64,000 nt of DNA from Zobellia barbeyronii (GCF_018603515.1 NZ_JACATN010000002.1:620001-684000), one strand, 5' to 3'. Counted from the first letter of the stretch, positions 7,974 through 16,784 are shown. A program made the numbers and translations. Notes: a model not told the origin generated them from the letters alone.

Positions 7974-8543
7974 ATGAAACTTGTTTTCGCTACACATAAC
8001 AAAAACAAATTAGACGAAGTTAAAAAACTCGTCCCTCCACATATAGAATTGGTCTCATTAACTGATATTGGCTGTTTTGACGAAATACCTGAAACCGGCA
8101 CAACCTTAGAAGAGAATGCAAAAATAAAAGCCGACTATGTTACCAAAACCTATGGCCTAGCATGCTTTGCAGATGATACAGGTCTCATAGTAGACATTTT
8201 AAATGGTGAACCCGGCGTGTATTCTGCTAGATATGCAGGCGAAACTAAAAATGCTGACGACAATATGAATAAACTTTTGCAAAACCTAGAGGGCAAAAAA
8301 AGTCGTGAAGCTCACTTTAAAACAGTAATTGCCTTAAACATAAATAAAGAGCAGCACGTATTCAATGGTATTGTAGAAGGTATAATAATAAAAGAAAAGA
8401 AAGGTGTTAAAGGTTTTGGATATGACCCTATATTTCAACCAAACGGCTATAAACAAACTTTTGCCCAGCTTCCTCAAGAAACAAAAAATAGTATAAGCCA
8501 CAGGGGCTTAGCCATGAAAAAGCTATTAGATTTTCTACAATAA
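7974..8543 (+). CDS. rdgB: Non-canonical purine NTP pyrophosphatase (ITPase, RdgB/HAM1)
   Basis: RdgB hydrolyses dITP, ITP and XTP to monophosphates and so keeps deaminated purines out of nucleic acids. The 189 residues match the family length. Motifs: FATHNKNKLDEV at residues 4-15 (substrate loop), ETGTTLEENAKIKA, CFADDTGLIVD with the general base Asp, GEPGVYSARYAG, KGFGYDPIFQP and ISHRGLAMKK. A TATTTTTG box (TAnnTTTG type) lies about 50 bp upstream of the ATG, consistent with its own promoter in the gap to the divergent methyltransferase gene. Confidence 0.95.
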   Translation: MKLVFATHNKNKLDEVKKLVPPHIELVSLTDIGCFDEIPETGTTLEENAKIKADYVTKTYGLACFADDTGLIVDILNGEPGVYSARYAGETKNADDNMNKLLQNLEGKKSREAHFKTVIALNINKEQHVFNGIVEGIIIKEKKGVKGFGYDPIFQPNGYKQTFAQLPQETKNSISHRGLAMKKLLDFLQ

Positions 8544-8565
8544 TAGGTATTTAAATAATAAAACG

Positions 8566-8684
8566 TACCTTTGCGCCTTAATTTTAACGCCGCCGGTATG
8601 GCAGGTGTTGTTCTGAGTACTAAGGTTATATACGATAATCGCTCTATGCAACACACCTATTAGCGATTTAAGTATACCTTTTTT
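8566..8684 (+). promoter_or_regulatory. Promoter -7 box and structured leader of the DEAD-box helicase gene
   Basis: TACCTTTG at 8566-8573 matches the Bacteroidota -7 consensus; the -33 element is weak. The leader of roughly 105 nt contains nested inverted repeats: AGGTGT (8603-8608) with ACACCT (8653-8658), and AATCGCT (8637-8643) with AGCGATT (8662-8668). The two pairings overlap and cannot both form (8637-8643 lies in the loop of the first, 8653-8658 in the loop of the second). Alternative structures of this kind are common in leaders of cold-responsive RNA helicases, but regulation here is inferred. Confidence 0.5.
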
Positions 8685-10499
8685 ATGACAAAATTTGAAG
8701 AATTAGGGCTAAGTCAGCCCCTATTAGATGCTGTAAAAGATATGGGTTTTGAAACCCCATCTGAAGTACAGGAAAAAGCAATCCCACTTTTATTGGAAAG
8801 CGAAATAGATCTTGTTGCGCTTGCGCAAACAGGAACTGGTAAAACGGCCGCCTTTGGTTTTCCGTTAATCCAGAAACTAGATAGCGCCAGTAGAACTACC
8901 CAAGGTTTAATACTCTCCCCTACTCGTGAACTATGTTTACAGATTACAAATGAGATACAAGCTTACTCTAAATATGTAAAAGGCCTAAACACCGTTGCTA
9001 TTTATGGTGGAGCTAGCATAACAGACCAAGCAAGACAGATCAAACGTGGCGCACAGATAGTTGTTGCAACTCCTGGCCGAATGAAAGATATGATCAGCCG
9101 TGGTCTTGTTGATATTACAAAAATTGATTACTGTATTCTTGATGAAGCTGATGAAATGCTCAACATGGGCTTTTTTGAAGATATAAAGGATATTCTTTCG
9201 AATACTCCTAAAGATAAGTCTACTTGGTTGTTTTCAGCAACTATGCCAAGAGAAGTGGCAACCATCGCTAAAAAATTCATGAACAACCCTACGGAAATTA
9301 CAGTAGGAGCTAAAAATGCAGGAACTTCAACTGTACAACACGAATATTACGTAGTTGGCGGAAGAGATAGATACCCTGCTCTTAAGAGACTTGCGGATGC
9401 TAACCCAGATATTTTCTCGGTAGTTTTCTGTAGAACTAAAAGAGATACGCAACGTGTAGCTGAAAAGCTTATCGAAGACGGGTACAGTGCAGGAGCATTA
9501 CATGGCGATTTAAGTCAAAACCAACGAGATTTAGTAATGAACTCGTTTCGTAAGAAACAAATACAAATGTTGGTTGCAACAGATGTAGCTGCTCGTGGTA
9601 TTGATGTTGATGATATTACACACGTTATCAACTACCAACTTCCCGATGAAATCGAAACTTATACGCACCGTAGTGGTCGTACAGGTAGAGCTGGTAAATC
9701 TGGTATTTCAATGGTAATTATCACCAGAAGTGAAATGCGTAAGATTAACGCCATGGAGAAAAAGATTCAACAAGCTTTTCTTTCTAAAAAGATTCCAACC
9801 GGAATTGAAATATGCGAAATACAACTGTATCACTTGGCTAACAAAATCAAGGATACTAAAATAAACAAAGATGTTGAAAATTACCTACCGGCAATTAACG
9901 ACGTTCTTGAAGGTATAGATCGCGATGAACTTATCAAGAAAATAGTATCTGTTGAGTTTACACGTTTTTCAAACTACTACAACAAAACAAAAGATATAAG
10001 CAGCTCTGATGACCGTGGTCGCGATAGAGAAAGAGGAGATAGAGATAGAGGTGAAAATGCACCTTCTAACGGATCTGTTCGTTACTTTATTAATGTTGGA
10101 GAAAAAGATGGTTACGATTGGATGTCTTTAAAAGATTTCTTACGTGATACATTAAGCCTTGGAAAAGATGATGTTTATAAGGTTGATACAAAGGATTCAT
10201 TCTCTTTCTTTAATACGGAAGCTGAACATACAGAACAAATTCTTTCATTTTTTACCGACTTTAAATTAGAAGGTAGATTCATTAACGTTGAAGTTTCTAA
10301 AAACCCTGGCGGAAGCGGCGGTGGTAATAGAGGTAGAAGCGGCGGTGGCAGAGGAAGAAGTGACCGTGATAGCAGTGACCGTGGCGGTAGATCTAGAAGC
10401 AGAGACAATAATAGAAGCTCTTCTAGAGGTAAATCTAGCCATTCAGGAAAGAGAAGAAGTGGTAGCAGCAGCAGCAAAAGCAGAAGCGACTTCTTTTAG
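8685..10499 (+). CDS. DEAD-box ATP-dependent RNA helicase (DeaD/DbpA-like)
   Basis: This is a 604-residue RNA helicase of the kind that works in ribosome assembly and RNA turnover. The helicase core shows the Q motif region TPSEVQEKAI, motif I AQTGTGKT (47-54), SPTREL, TPGR, motif II DEAD (153-156), motif III SAT, and motif VI HRSGRTGRAG. Residues about 465-535 (RYFINVGEKDGYDWMSLKDF) form a DbpA-type RNA-binding domain. The tail from about 540 is rich in Gly, Ser, Arg and Asp, a flexible RNA-binding extension. The gene is a single transcription unit with its own leader and a UUCG-loop terminator. Assignment to csdA, dbpA or rhlE orthology is not certain. Confidence 0.94.
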   Translation: MTKFEELGLSQPLLDAVKDMGFETPSEVQEKAIPLLLESEIDLVALAQTGTGKTAAFGFPLIQKLDSASRTTQGLILSPTRELCLQITNEIQAYSKYVKGLNTVAIYGGASITDQARQIKRGAQIVVATPGRMKDMISRGLVDITKIDYCILDEADEMLNMGFFEDIKDILSNTPKDKSTWLFSATMPREVATIAKKFMNNPTEITVGAKNAGTSTVQHEYYVVGGRDRYPALKRLADANPDIFSVVFCRTKRDTQRVAEKLIEDGYSAGALHGDLSQNQRDLVMNSFRKKQIQMLVATDVAARGIDVDDITHVINYQLPDEIETYTHRSGRTGRAGKSGISMVIITRSEMRKINAMEKKIQQAFLSKKIPTGIEICEIQLYHLANKIKDTKINKDVENYLPAINDVLEGIDRDELIKKIVSVEFTRFSNYYNKTKDISSSDDRGRDRERGDRDRGENAPSNGSVRYFINVGEKDGYDWMSLKDFLRDTLSLGKDDVYKVDTKDSFSFFNTEAEHTEQILSFFTDFKLEGRFINVEVSKNPGGSGGGNRGRSGGGRGRSDRDSSDRGGRSRSRDNNRSSSRGKSSHSGKRRSGSSSSKSRSDFF

Positions 10500-10537
10500 G
10501 ACTACAAAACAACTTACATTTTAAGTTAATTCTATAT

Positions 10538-10568
10538 TAAAAAATACGCTTCGGCGTATTTTTTTGTT
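10538..10568 (+). terminator. Intrinsic terminator after the helicase gene
   Basis: AATACGC-TTCG-GCGTATT gives a stable stem capped by a UUCG tetraloop, followed by a T-rich run. It lies about 40 bp after the helicase stop codon. Confidence 0.92.
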
Positions 10569-10591
10569 TTGTTTAGTATTTTTAACCCCGT

Positions 10592-11380
10592 ATGCTAAAA
10601 GCAATGAAACCAATCTCAATTATAGTTCTGCTCTTTATATCAACTTTCTCGTTTGCTCAAGAAGAAGAAATTCTAGAAGAAAAAGAAATAAAGGCTCTAG
10701 TTGTCAACGCCCAGACAGATGCCCCTATGGGTAGTGTTCATATTATAAACTTGAACAAGGTTAAGGGAACTATCACAAAAGATGATGGAGAGTTTACAAT
10801 TATTGCATCTGTAGATGACATCTTGTACTTTTCCTATTTAGGCTTCAAGTCTCAAAAAATTAGGGTTACGAATGACATGTTCAAATTTGAGAACACTAAA
10901 ATTGCCCTAACAGAACTTGCCTATGCTTTAGAAGAGGTAATTGTTAGACCTTATCAACTTACAGGCTATCTTGAAATAGACGTTAAGAACGCTCCTATAA
11001 ATAATGCATACCAGTATAGTATCTCCGGTCTTTCGGTAGGTTACGAAGGAGGTAACAAGAACCCTAGCGCCGTTACCAAGGTTTTAGGAGCCATCTTGAA
11101 CCCTGCAGATTTGTTGCGTAATCTCTTTGGTAAGCAGCCAAACCAGATGAAAAAACTGCGTAAAATAAAAGAAGATGACCAAATACGTGATCTTTTGGCT
11201 TCTAAATTTGATCGTGAGGTTCTAATGGAACTGCTTCAGATAGAGAAGCTAGACATTCAAGATATTCTAAATAATTGCAATTACTCAAAATCGTTCATAA
11301 AAACTGCCAACGATTTGCAAATTTTAGATGCGATAAGTAGTTGCTACGAAGATTTCAAAGTATTGAATCGTAAAAAATAA
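10592..11380 (+). CDS. Secreted protein with CarboxypepD_reg-like (SusC N-terminal type) domain
   Basis: This 262-residue protein begins with a signal peptide (hydrophobic to about residue 23, ending SFAQ). Residues about 33-115 form a carboxypeptidase-D regulatory-like beta-sandwich: VNAQTDAPMGSVHIINLNKV, GTITKDDGEF and YLGFKSQKI, the domain usually found in front of TonB-dependent SusC receptors. Here no barrel follows; the C-terminal half is charged, helical and unrecognised. It is probably periplasmic. An ATG four codons downstream (10604) is an equally good start. It lies between the helicase terminator and the GH13 gene, 50 bp before the latter, so the two may be co-transcribed. Function unknown. 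Confidence 0.8.
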   Translation: MLKAMKPISIIVLLFISTFSFAQEEEILEEKEIKALVVNAQTDAPMGSVHIINLNKVKGTITKDDGEFTIIASVDDILYFSYLGFKSQKIRVTNDMFKFENTKIALTELAYALEEVIVRPYQLTGYLEIDVKNAPINNAYQYSISGLSVGYEGGNKNPSAVTKVLGAILNPADLLRNLFGKQPNQMKKLRKIKEDDQIRDLLASKFDREVLMELLQIEKLDIQDILNNCNYSKSFIKTANDLQILDAISSCYEDFKVLNRKK

Positions 11381-11430
11381 ATTTTCTATTTCCCATTGCA
11401 TTTTATAGCTTTAGAGAAAATAGAACTCTT

Positions 11431-13146
11431 ATGAAAAGACTGCTCTCTGCGGTTATTATACTTCTAATCCTTGCTTCCTGCAAAGAACAACGCAAGGATA
11501 TTGTAGAAGAGGTAGCGGTAAAAATCGATACCATTTCCAAATCTATTGAACCCCAAAAGAATATTCCTTTTGCCTGGGAAGGAGCCAACATCTACTTTTT
11601 ATTGACCGATAGGTTCAATAATGGCAATACCAAAAACGACGTAAATTTTGACCGAACCGAACCAACTGGGCCTTTAAGAGGTTTTATGGGCGGGGATATT
11701 CAAGGAATTACAAAAAAAATAGAAGAAGGTTATTTTTCAGACTTAGGTATTAACGCCATATGGTTCACCCCTGTTATAGAACAAATTCACGGCAGTACTG
11801 ATGAAGGTACGGGAAATACCTACGGTTATCACGGGTATTGGGCCAAAGATTGGACAAATCTTGACCCTAATTTCGGGACTAGAAAGGATTTAGAAACCAT
11901 GGTAAAGACCGCGCATAAAAACGGTATTCGCGTTTTGCTAGATGTTGTCCTCAACCACACTGGCCCCGTTACAGAAATTGATGGGACTTGGCCAGATGAA
12001 TGGGTTAGAAAGGAACCTACATGTGATTTTACCACCTATGAAACTACGGTTGAATGTACTTTGGTAGAAAACCTACCGGACATCCGAACTGAATCCAACG
12101 AACCTGTTGAACTTCCTGACGCACTTTTGGCCAAATGGAAAGAAGAAGGCCGTTTAAGCCAAGAACTAGACGAATTACAGTTGTTCTTTGAACGAACCGG
12201 TTACCCGAGAGCTCCAAGATACTATGTTATAAAATGGCTTACTGATTATGTCAATAACCTAGGTGTAGATGGTTTTAGGGTAGATACCGTAAAACATGTA
12301 AACGAAGAGGCATGGTCAGAACTCTACAAAGAGGCTTCGTACGCTTTTCAAAACTGGAAAAAAATGCACCCTGACAAAGTGCTTGATGACAAACCTTTCT
12401 ATATGGTTGGCGAAGTCTACAACTATGGCATCTCCAATGGAAGAGAATACGAATTTAATGACAAAAAAGTAGATTACTTTGCCCACGGGTTTAAAAGTCT
12501 TATCAATTTTGAGCTTAAGGAAGATGCTACAAAAGATTATGAATCTATCTTTCGTAAGTACAACAAAATGTTGAATACTGACCTTATCGGTAAAAGTGTA
12601 GTAAACTACCTCACTTCTCATGATGACGGGAGTCCTTTTGACCCTGAAAGAAAAGACCCTTTTAGAGCTGCAAACGTTCTACTTCTCACGCCAGGAGCTT
12701 CACAAATCTATTACGGAGATGAAACCGCTCGTGATTTAACCATAGAAGGCACTGCAGACAATCCAGTTGAAGGCGATGCTACACTACGCTCATTTATGAA
12801 CTGGGATGAGCTAGATAGTCTTCCTAGAACTCAAGAGGTACTGCTGCACTGGAAAAAACTAGGAACGTTTAGAAGAAATCATTTAGCTGTAGGAGCTGGA
12901 AAACATAAAAGACTTGGCAAAAAACCTTACGTTTTTAGCAGAACTTTTATTGAAGGGAACTTTAAAGACAAGGTTGTCATAGGACTAGACTTACCTAAGG
13001 GTAAAAAATCTATTTGGGTAAAAGGTTTCTTTGGTGACGGAACAAAACTATACGATACCTATTCAGAAACAGAAGTTGTTGTTGCAAATGGTAAAATACT
13101 TCTGGAAAACGATTTTAATATCGCGCTTTTAGAGCTAAAAGAGTAG
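11431..13146 (+). CDS. GH13 alpha-amylase family lipoprotein
   Basis: This 571-residue glycoside hydrolase family 13 enzyme acts on alpha-glucans. It starts with a lipoprotein signal (MKRLLSAVIILLILASC). The four conserved GH13 regions are present: DVVLNHTG; GFRVDTVKH with the nucleophile Asp285; MVGEVYNYG with the acid/base Glu328; and YLTSHDDGS with the stabilising Asp398. The C-terminal 90 residues look like the usual beta domain C. No acidic export signal follows the cysteine (CKEQRK), so a periplasmic rather than surface position is likely. No susC/susD or maltose genes flank it; the exact specificity cannot be told. Confidence 0.93.
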   Translation: MKRLLSAVIILLILASCKEQRKDIVEEVAVKIDTISKSIEPQKNIPFAWEGANIYFLLTDRFNNGNTKNDVNFDRTEPTGPLRGFMGGDIQGITKKIEEGYFSDLGINAIWFTPVIEQIHGSTDEGTGNTYGYHGYWAKDWTNLDPNFGTRKDLETMVKTAHKNGIRVLLDVVLNHTGPVTEIDGTWPDEWVRKEPTCDFTTYETTVECTLVENLPDIRTESNEPVELPDALLAKWKEEGRLSQELDELQLFFERTGYPRAPRYYVIKWLTDYVNNLGVDGFRVDTVKHVNEEAWSELYKEASYAFQNWKKMHPDKVLDDKPFYMVGEVYNYGISNGREYEFNDKKVDYFAHGFKSLINFELKEDATKDYESIFRKYNKMLNTDLIGKSVVNYLTSHDDGSPFDPERKDPFRAANVLLLTPGASQIYYGDETARDLTIEGTADNPVEGDATLRSFMNWDELDSLPRTQEVLLHWKKLGTFRRNHLAVGAGKHKRLGKKPYVFSRTFIEGNFKDKVVIGLDLPKGKKSIWVKGFFGDGTKLYDTYSETEVVVANGKILLENDFNIALLELKE

Positions 13147-13152
13147 AATACA

Positions 13153-13199
13153 AAAAACTATGATTTTTGAAAACAAAATTTTCAAAAATCATAGTTTTT
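13153..13199. terminator. Very long bidirectional terminator between GH13 and trmH
   Basis: A perfect 21-bp inverted repeat (arms 13153-13173 and 13179-13199) encloses a 5-base loop, CAAAA. The arm ends are A-run and T-run, so the hairpin can end transcription from both convergent genes. It is longer than any other terminator in the window. Confidence 0.9.
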
Positions 13200-13267
13200 A
13201 TTACACGTATCTTCATCTATTCTTAAAAAATTCAACTTGGTTCTAGTTTTGAAAAGATTTGTTCATT

Positions 13268-13939
13268 TTATGCATCACCATTTTTGATTTCCGTTTCATA
13301 TCTTTTTAAGATATCCTCAATACTCCTAACCGATTTCTTGGTCCAATCCAATCGCTTTTCTAGTTTTTCATCATCAGTTAACTTCCATTCAATATTTGAA
13401 TTTCGCATTTTAGTCACCAAATCTTGTATGATTATTGCCGCAGATACGGATATATTCAAACTTTCGGTAAAGCCCAACATGGGAATTTTCAGAAATCCGT
13501 CACTCATATCAATAGCCTCTTGACTAAGCCCATTTCGTTCAGTACCAAACAATAGAGCTGTTTTTCCTTCGATTTCAAAATCTACTAAAAAATTGGAGTC
13601 ATTATGTGGGGTGGTAGCTATAATTTTATATCCATCTTCTCTAAGCGCTTCTATACAATTGCGAGTACTTTTATGACGATGCACGTCTACCCATTTTTGA
13701 GCACCCATAGCTATTTCATCATCTAACTTCTTACCAAACCGCGATTCTATAACGTGTGCCTCCTGAATCCCAAAGACCTCGCAACTACGGATTACTGCAC
13801 TGGTATTATGCATTTGGTACAAGTCTTCAATTGCTACCGTCACCAATTTGGTACGGTCTTTAAGTATCTCCAGAAACCGTTGTTTCCTTTCTTCGCTTAT
13901 AAAATTCTCTAAATATTCAAGAAGCTGTTCATCTGCCAT
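13268..13939 (-). CDS. trmH: tRNA (guanosine-2'-O-)-methyltransferase, SpoU/TrmH family
   Basis: This 223-residue SPOUT enzyme methylates the 2'-OH of a tRNA guanosine, probably G18 in the D-loop. SpoU motif 1 is HNTSAVIRSCEVFGIQEAHV (about residues 43-62), with the catalytic Arg. Motif 2 is LLFGTERNGLS and motif 3 is IPMLGFTESLNISVSAAI near residues 150-170. The C-terminal extension after the knot resembles TrmH rather than RlmB. It stands alone, divergent from the sirtuin gene by 35 bp. Confidence 0.9.
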   Translation of the reverse strand: MADEQLLEYLENFISEERKQRFLEILKDRTKLVTVAIEDLYQMHNTSAVIRSCEVFGIQEAHVIESRFGKKLDDEIAMGAQKWVDVHRHKSTRNCIEALREDGYKIIATTPHNDSNFLVDFEIEGKTALLFGTERNGLSQEAIDMSDGFLKIPMLGFTESLNISVSAAIIIQDLVTKMRNSNIEWKLTDDEKLEKRLDWTKKSVRSIEDILKRYETEIKNGDA

Positions 13940-13974
13940 GTACCGAATATAATAAAAACTCTATTTTTATAACG

Positions 13975-14676
13975 ATGAAGAAAAGAATTACTGTTTTGAC
14001 TGGTGCTGGTATTAGTGCCGAAAGTGGAATAAATACGTTTAGAGATGCAGGTGGGCTATGGGAAGGGCATGATGTAATGGATGTTGCCTCGCCCGAAGGG
14101 TTTGCTAGAAATCCAAAACTGGTTCTTGATTTTTATAATCAAAGACGAAGGCAGCTACCCGAAGTTTTACCAAACGAAGCTCATAAGGCACTTTTTAAGC
14201 TTGAAGAATTTTATGATGTTACCATCGTAACACAAAATGTAGATGACCTTCATGAAAGAGCGGGAAGCACTAACCTTATCCATATTCATGGTGAACTCCT
14301 AAAAGCCAGAAGCACCAAAAATGAAAATGTGATTATTACCTGGTCAAAAGATTTGAACTTAGGAGACTATTGTGAAAAAGGCCATCAATTACGCCCTCAT
14401 ATTGTTTGGTTTGGCGAGGCTGTACCACTTTTAGAACAGGCAGCAATAGCTACTCAAAATGCTGATATCGTTATAATCATTGGCACATCTATGCAAGTGT
14501 ATCCAGCAGCAAGCCTTATTGATTACACCCAAAGTGGTGTCCCCATTTATTTTATAGACCCACAACCAAGTGTTTCAGAAAATAATTATGAAAACCTTTC
14601 TATTATTGCAAAAACAGCCGTAGAAGGTTTACCCAATCTTGTGACAGAACTTACTGAAACAGCCAAAAGACAATAA
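13975..14676 (+). CDS. NAD-dependent protein deacylase (class III sirtuin, CobB-like)
   Basis: This 233-residue sirtuin removes acyl groups from protein lysines at the expense of NAD. It has the NAD-binding VLTGAGISAESGINTFR at residues 7-23, TQNVDDLHERAG, the catalytic histidine in HIHGEL (His105) and GTSMQVYPAA. DFYNQRRRQ supplies the Tyr-x-x-Arg pair that, in SIRT5/CobB, accepts negatively charged acyl groups, so desuccinylation is possible. The four zinc-binding cysteines of the family are not present: only Cys133 remains in the small domain (YCEKGHQLRPH). The gene is followed after 25 bp by a HEAT-like gene on the same strand. Confidence 0.93.
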   Translation: MKKRITVLTGAGISAESGINTFRDAGGLWEGHDVMDVASPEGFARNPKLVLDFYNQRRRQLPEVLPNEAHKALFKLEEFYDVTIVTQNVDDLHERAGSTNLIHIHGELLKARSTKNENVIITWSKDLNLGDYCEKGHQLRPHIVWFGEAVPLLEQAAIATQNADIVIIIGTSMQVYPAASLIDYTQSGVPIYFIDPQPSVSENNYENLSIIAKTAVEGLPNLVTELTETAKRQ

Positions 14677-14701
14677 TAAAAGAGTACAATTTCCTGCTTT
14701 A

Positions 14702-15274
14702 ATGACCAAAGAAGAACTTTACAAAGCTCTAGATTACGTAAATCATTCTCGTGAAAAACGAGCAGAAATGGCTGGTTTGATTACGCGAAACCCGCAACTG
14801 GTAAAACCTTTAATGCATATTGCTTTTAATGTAGATGACCCCATATCCAATAGAGCTTGTTGGGTGTTGGAGTTTACGGCAAAGGAAAACCTACCTTTTA
14901 TCTACCCACATTTAGATCATTTTACCGCTAATCTCGGCAGGGTTCATTTTGATTCCGCCGTACGACCAATGGCTAAAATTTGTGAATATTTGACAAAAAC
15001 ATATTTCTCAAAACAGAAAAATGAATTACAACAAATAATGACCGAGAGTCAGTTGGAGCAGATAACTTCAGCCTGTTTTGATTGGTTGATAGGAGAACAC
15101 AAAGTGGCAACTAAAGCTTACTCTATTACTTCATTATGGCTACTAGGTCAAAAATACCCATGGATTCACCCCGAATTGAAAATTATACTTGAGCAAAGCT
15201 ACGCAGAGGGCAGCGCTGCTTATAAAGCAAGAGCCAGAGATATTTTGGCCAAACTAAAGAAGTATTCCGCATAA
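14702..15274 (+). CDS. HEAT-like helical protein upstream of purB
   Basis: This 190-residue soluble protein has no signal peptide or membrane segment. It is all-helical in appearance, with repeats of the type NPQLVKPLMHIAFNVDDPISNRACWVLEFT and a later VATKAYSITSLWLLGQKYPWIHPELK, resembling HEAT or armadillo scaffolds. I do not know a function. Similar genes are often found just before purB in flavobacteria and can be mislabelled as adenylosuccinate lyase because of that position; the sequence has no lyase motif. A purB promoter lies between the two genes, so co-regulation is not assured. Confidence 0.8.
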   Translation: MTKEELYKALDYVNHSREKRAEMAGLITRNPQLVKPLMHIAFNVDDPISNRACWVLEFTAKENLPFIYPHLDHFTANLGRVHFDSAVRPMAKICEYLTKTYFSKQKNELQQIMTESQLEQITSACFDWLIGEHKVATKAYSITSLWLLGQKYPWIHPELKIILEQSYAEGSAAYKARARDILAKLKKYSA

Positions 15275-15331
15275 AAACCAAGTTATTAACTTTTTAAGGA
15301 CATCTTTTTAGAACAAGAAACTCTAAAACCT

Positions 15332-15361
15332 TTTAATACTACCCATCTTAGGGTATCTTTG
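15332..15361 (+). promoter_or_regulatory. Promoter of purB
   Basis: TATCTTTG at 15354-15361 matches the Bacteroidota -7 element (TAnnTTTG). TTT at 15332-15334 lies 19 bp upstream, the expected place of the -33 TTG. Transcription would start about 25 nt before the purB ATG. Confidence 0.6.
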
Positions 15362-15392
15362 CTTTTTTTCAAAATCAACCTTAAACAACGTT

Positions 15393-16736
15393 ATGTCGCT
15401 AAACGCTTTGAACGCTATTTCGCCTATAGATGGGCGCTACAGAAGTAAAACTGAACCATTGGCACCGTTTTTCTCGGAAGAAGCCCTAATCAAATACAGG
15501 GTACGAGTAGAAATTGAATATTTTATTGCCCTTTGTGAGATTCCATTACCTCAACTTTCAGGTTTTGACAACTCCAAATTTGGAGCGCTTCGGGAAATCT
15601 ATATCAATTTTGATACGGTTGATGCACAAGAAATAAAAGAAATAGAGAAAACCACAAATCACGATGTAAAAGCAGTAGAATATTTTATAAAAGCTGCTTT
15701 TGATAAATTAGGGCTTTCCGCTCATAAAGAGTTCATTCATTTTGGACTTACCTCTCAGGACATCAATAACACCGCTATTCCTCTTTCTATTAAAGAAGCG
15801 ACTAACGAAGTTTATGTACCTGAATATACTATACTATTGAATAAAATTCAGGAGTTAGCAAAAGAATGGGCAGACATACCAATGTTAGCCAGAACACATG
15901 GACAACCGGCATCGCCTACACGTCTTGGTAAAGAAATAGAGGTTTTTGCAGTTCGATTAAAAGAACAATTCAACCTATTGAACGATATACCTAGTGCCGC
16001 TAAATTTGGTGGTGCTACCGGAAATTATAATGCACACAAAGTTGCCTATCCATCAATTGATTGGAAAGCTTTTGGAACTAAATTTGTACAAGAGAAATTA
16101 GGACTGCACCACTCCTTCCCTACTACACAAATTGAACATTATGACCATATGGCTGCCTTGTTCGATAACCTTAAGCGTATAAATACTATTATCCTTGATT
16201 TAGACCGTGATTTCTGGACCTATGTTTCCATGGATTATTTTAAACAAAGAATTAAAGAAGGTGAAGTTGGGTCTTCGGCTATGCCACATAAAGTAAACCC
16301 AATAGATTTTGAAAATTCTGAAGGTAACTTAGGTATAGCAAACGCCTTATTTGAGCACTTATCCGCTAAATTACCGGTATCTAGACTACAGAGAGACCTT
16401 ACGGATAGTACAGTTCTTAGAAATGCCGGTATGCCTTTTGCCCATACAATTATTGCTTTTCAGTCTACTTTAAAAGGATTAAACAAACTCTTATTGAACA
16501 AAGAAAAGTTTGAACAAGACCTTGAGAATAATTGGGCCGTAGTTGCAGAAGCTATACAGACTATCTTACGTAGAGAAGGCTATCCTAATCCTTACGAAGC
16601 ATTAAAAGGTCTGACTAGAACCAATGCTAAAATAAATAAGAACTCTATTGCTGAGTTTATTGATACGCTTGAAGTTTCTAATGAAATTAAACAAGAACTA
16701 AAGGTAATTACACCAAGTAACTATACTGGTATTTAA
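15393..16736 (+). CDS. purB: Adenylosuccinate lyase
   Basis: PurB acts twice in purine synthesis, on SAICAR and on adenylosuccinate, releasing fumarate each time. The 447-residue length is right. Motifs include ISPIDGRYR at the N-terminus, TNHDVKAVEYF, FGLTSQDINNTA, ARTHGQPASPTRLGKE with the catalytic His, and the signature loop GSSAMPHKVNPIDFENSEGN with the catalytic Ser. It ends at a hairpin shared with the convergent mscS gene. It has its own promoter and is probably monocistronic. Confidence 0.97.
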   Translation: MSLNALNAISPIDGRYRSKTEPLAPFFSEEALIKYRVRVEIEYFIALCEIPLPQLSGFDNSKFGALREIYINFDTVDAQEIKEIEKTTNHDVKAVEYFIKAAFDKLGLSAHKEFIHFGLTSQDINNTAIPLSIKEATNEVYVPEYTILLNKIQELAKEWADIPMLARTHGQPASPTRLGKEIEVFAVRLKEQFNLLNDIPSAAKFGGATGNYNAHKVAYPSIDWKAFGTKFVQEKLGLHHSFPTTQIEHYDHMAALFDNLKRINTIILDLDRDFWTYVSMDYFKQRIKEGEVGSSAMPHKVNPIDFENSEGNLGIANALFEHLSAKLPVSRLQRDLTDSTVLRNAGMPFAHTIIAFQSTLKGLNKLLLNKEKFEQDLENNWAVVAEAIQTILRREGYPNPYEALKGLTRTNAKINKNSIAEFIDTLEVSNEIKQELKVITPSNYTGI

Positions 16737-16760
16737 TAATTACTAAAATATCCTAAACGA

Positions 16761-16784
16761 AAAAAAGGCCGCAAATGCGGCCTT
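16761..16784 (-). terminator. Intrinsic terminator of the mscS gene, between convergent genes
   Basis: AAGGCCGC-AAAT-GCGGCCTT forms an 8-bp GC-rich stem. An A-run lies on its left side, giving a U-run for leftward transcripts, so it serves the mscS gene best. On the right side there is only CTTCTTC, so its strength for purB is uncertain. Confidence 0.85.

Noticed and set aside
10175-10477. Open frame on the minus strand under the helicase tail, leucine- and proline-rich.
   Set aside because: It is the complement of the Gly/Arg/Ser-rich tail codons; no start context or homologous pattern.
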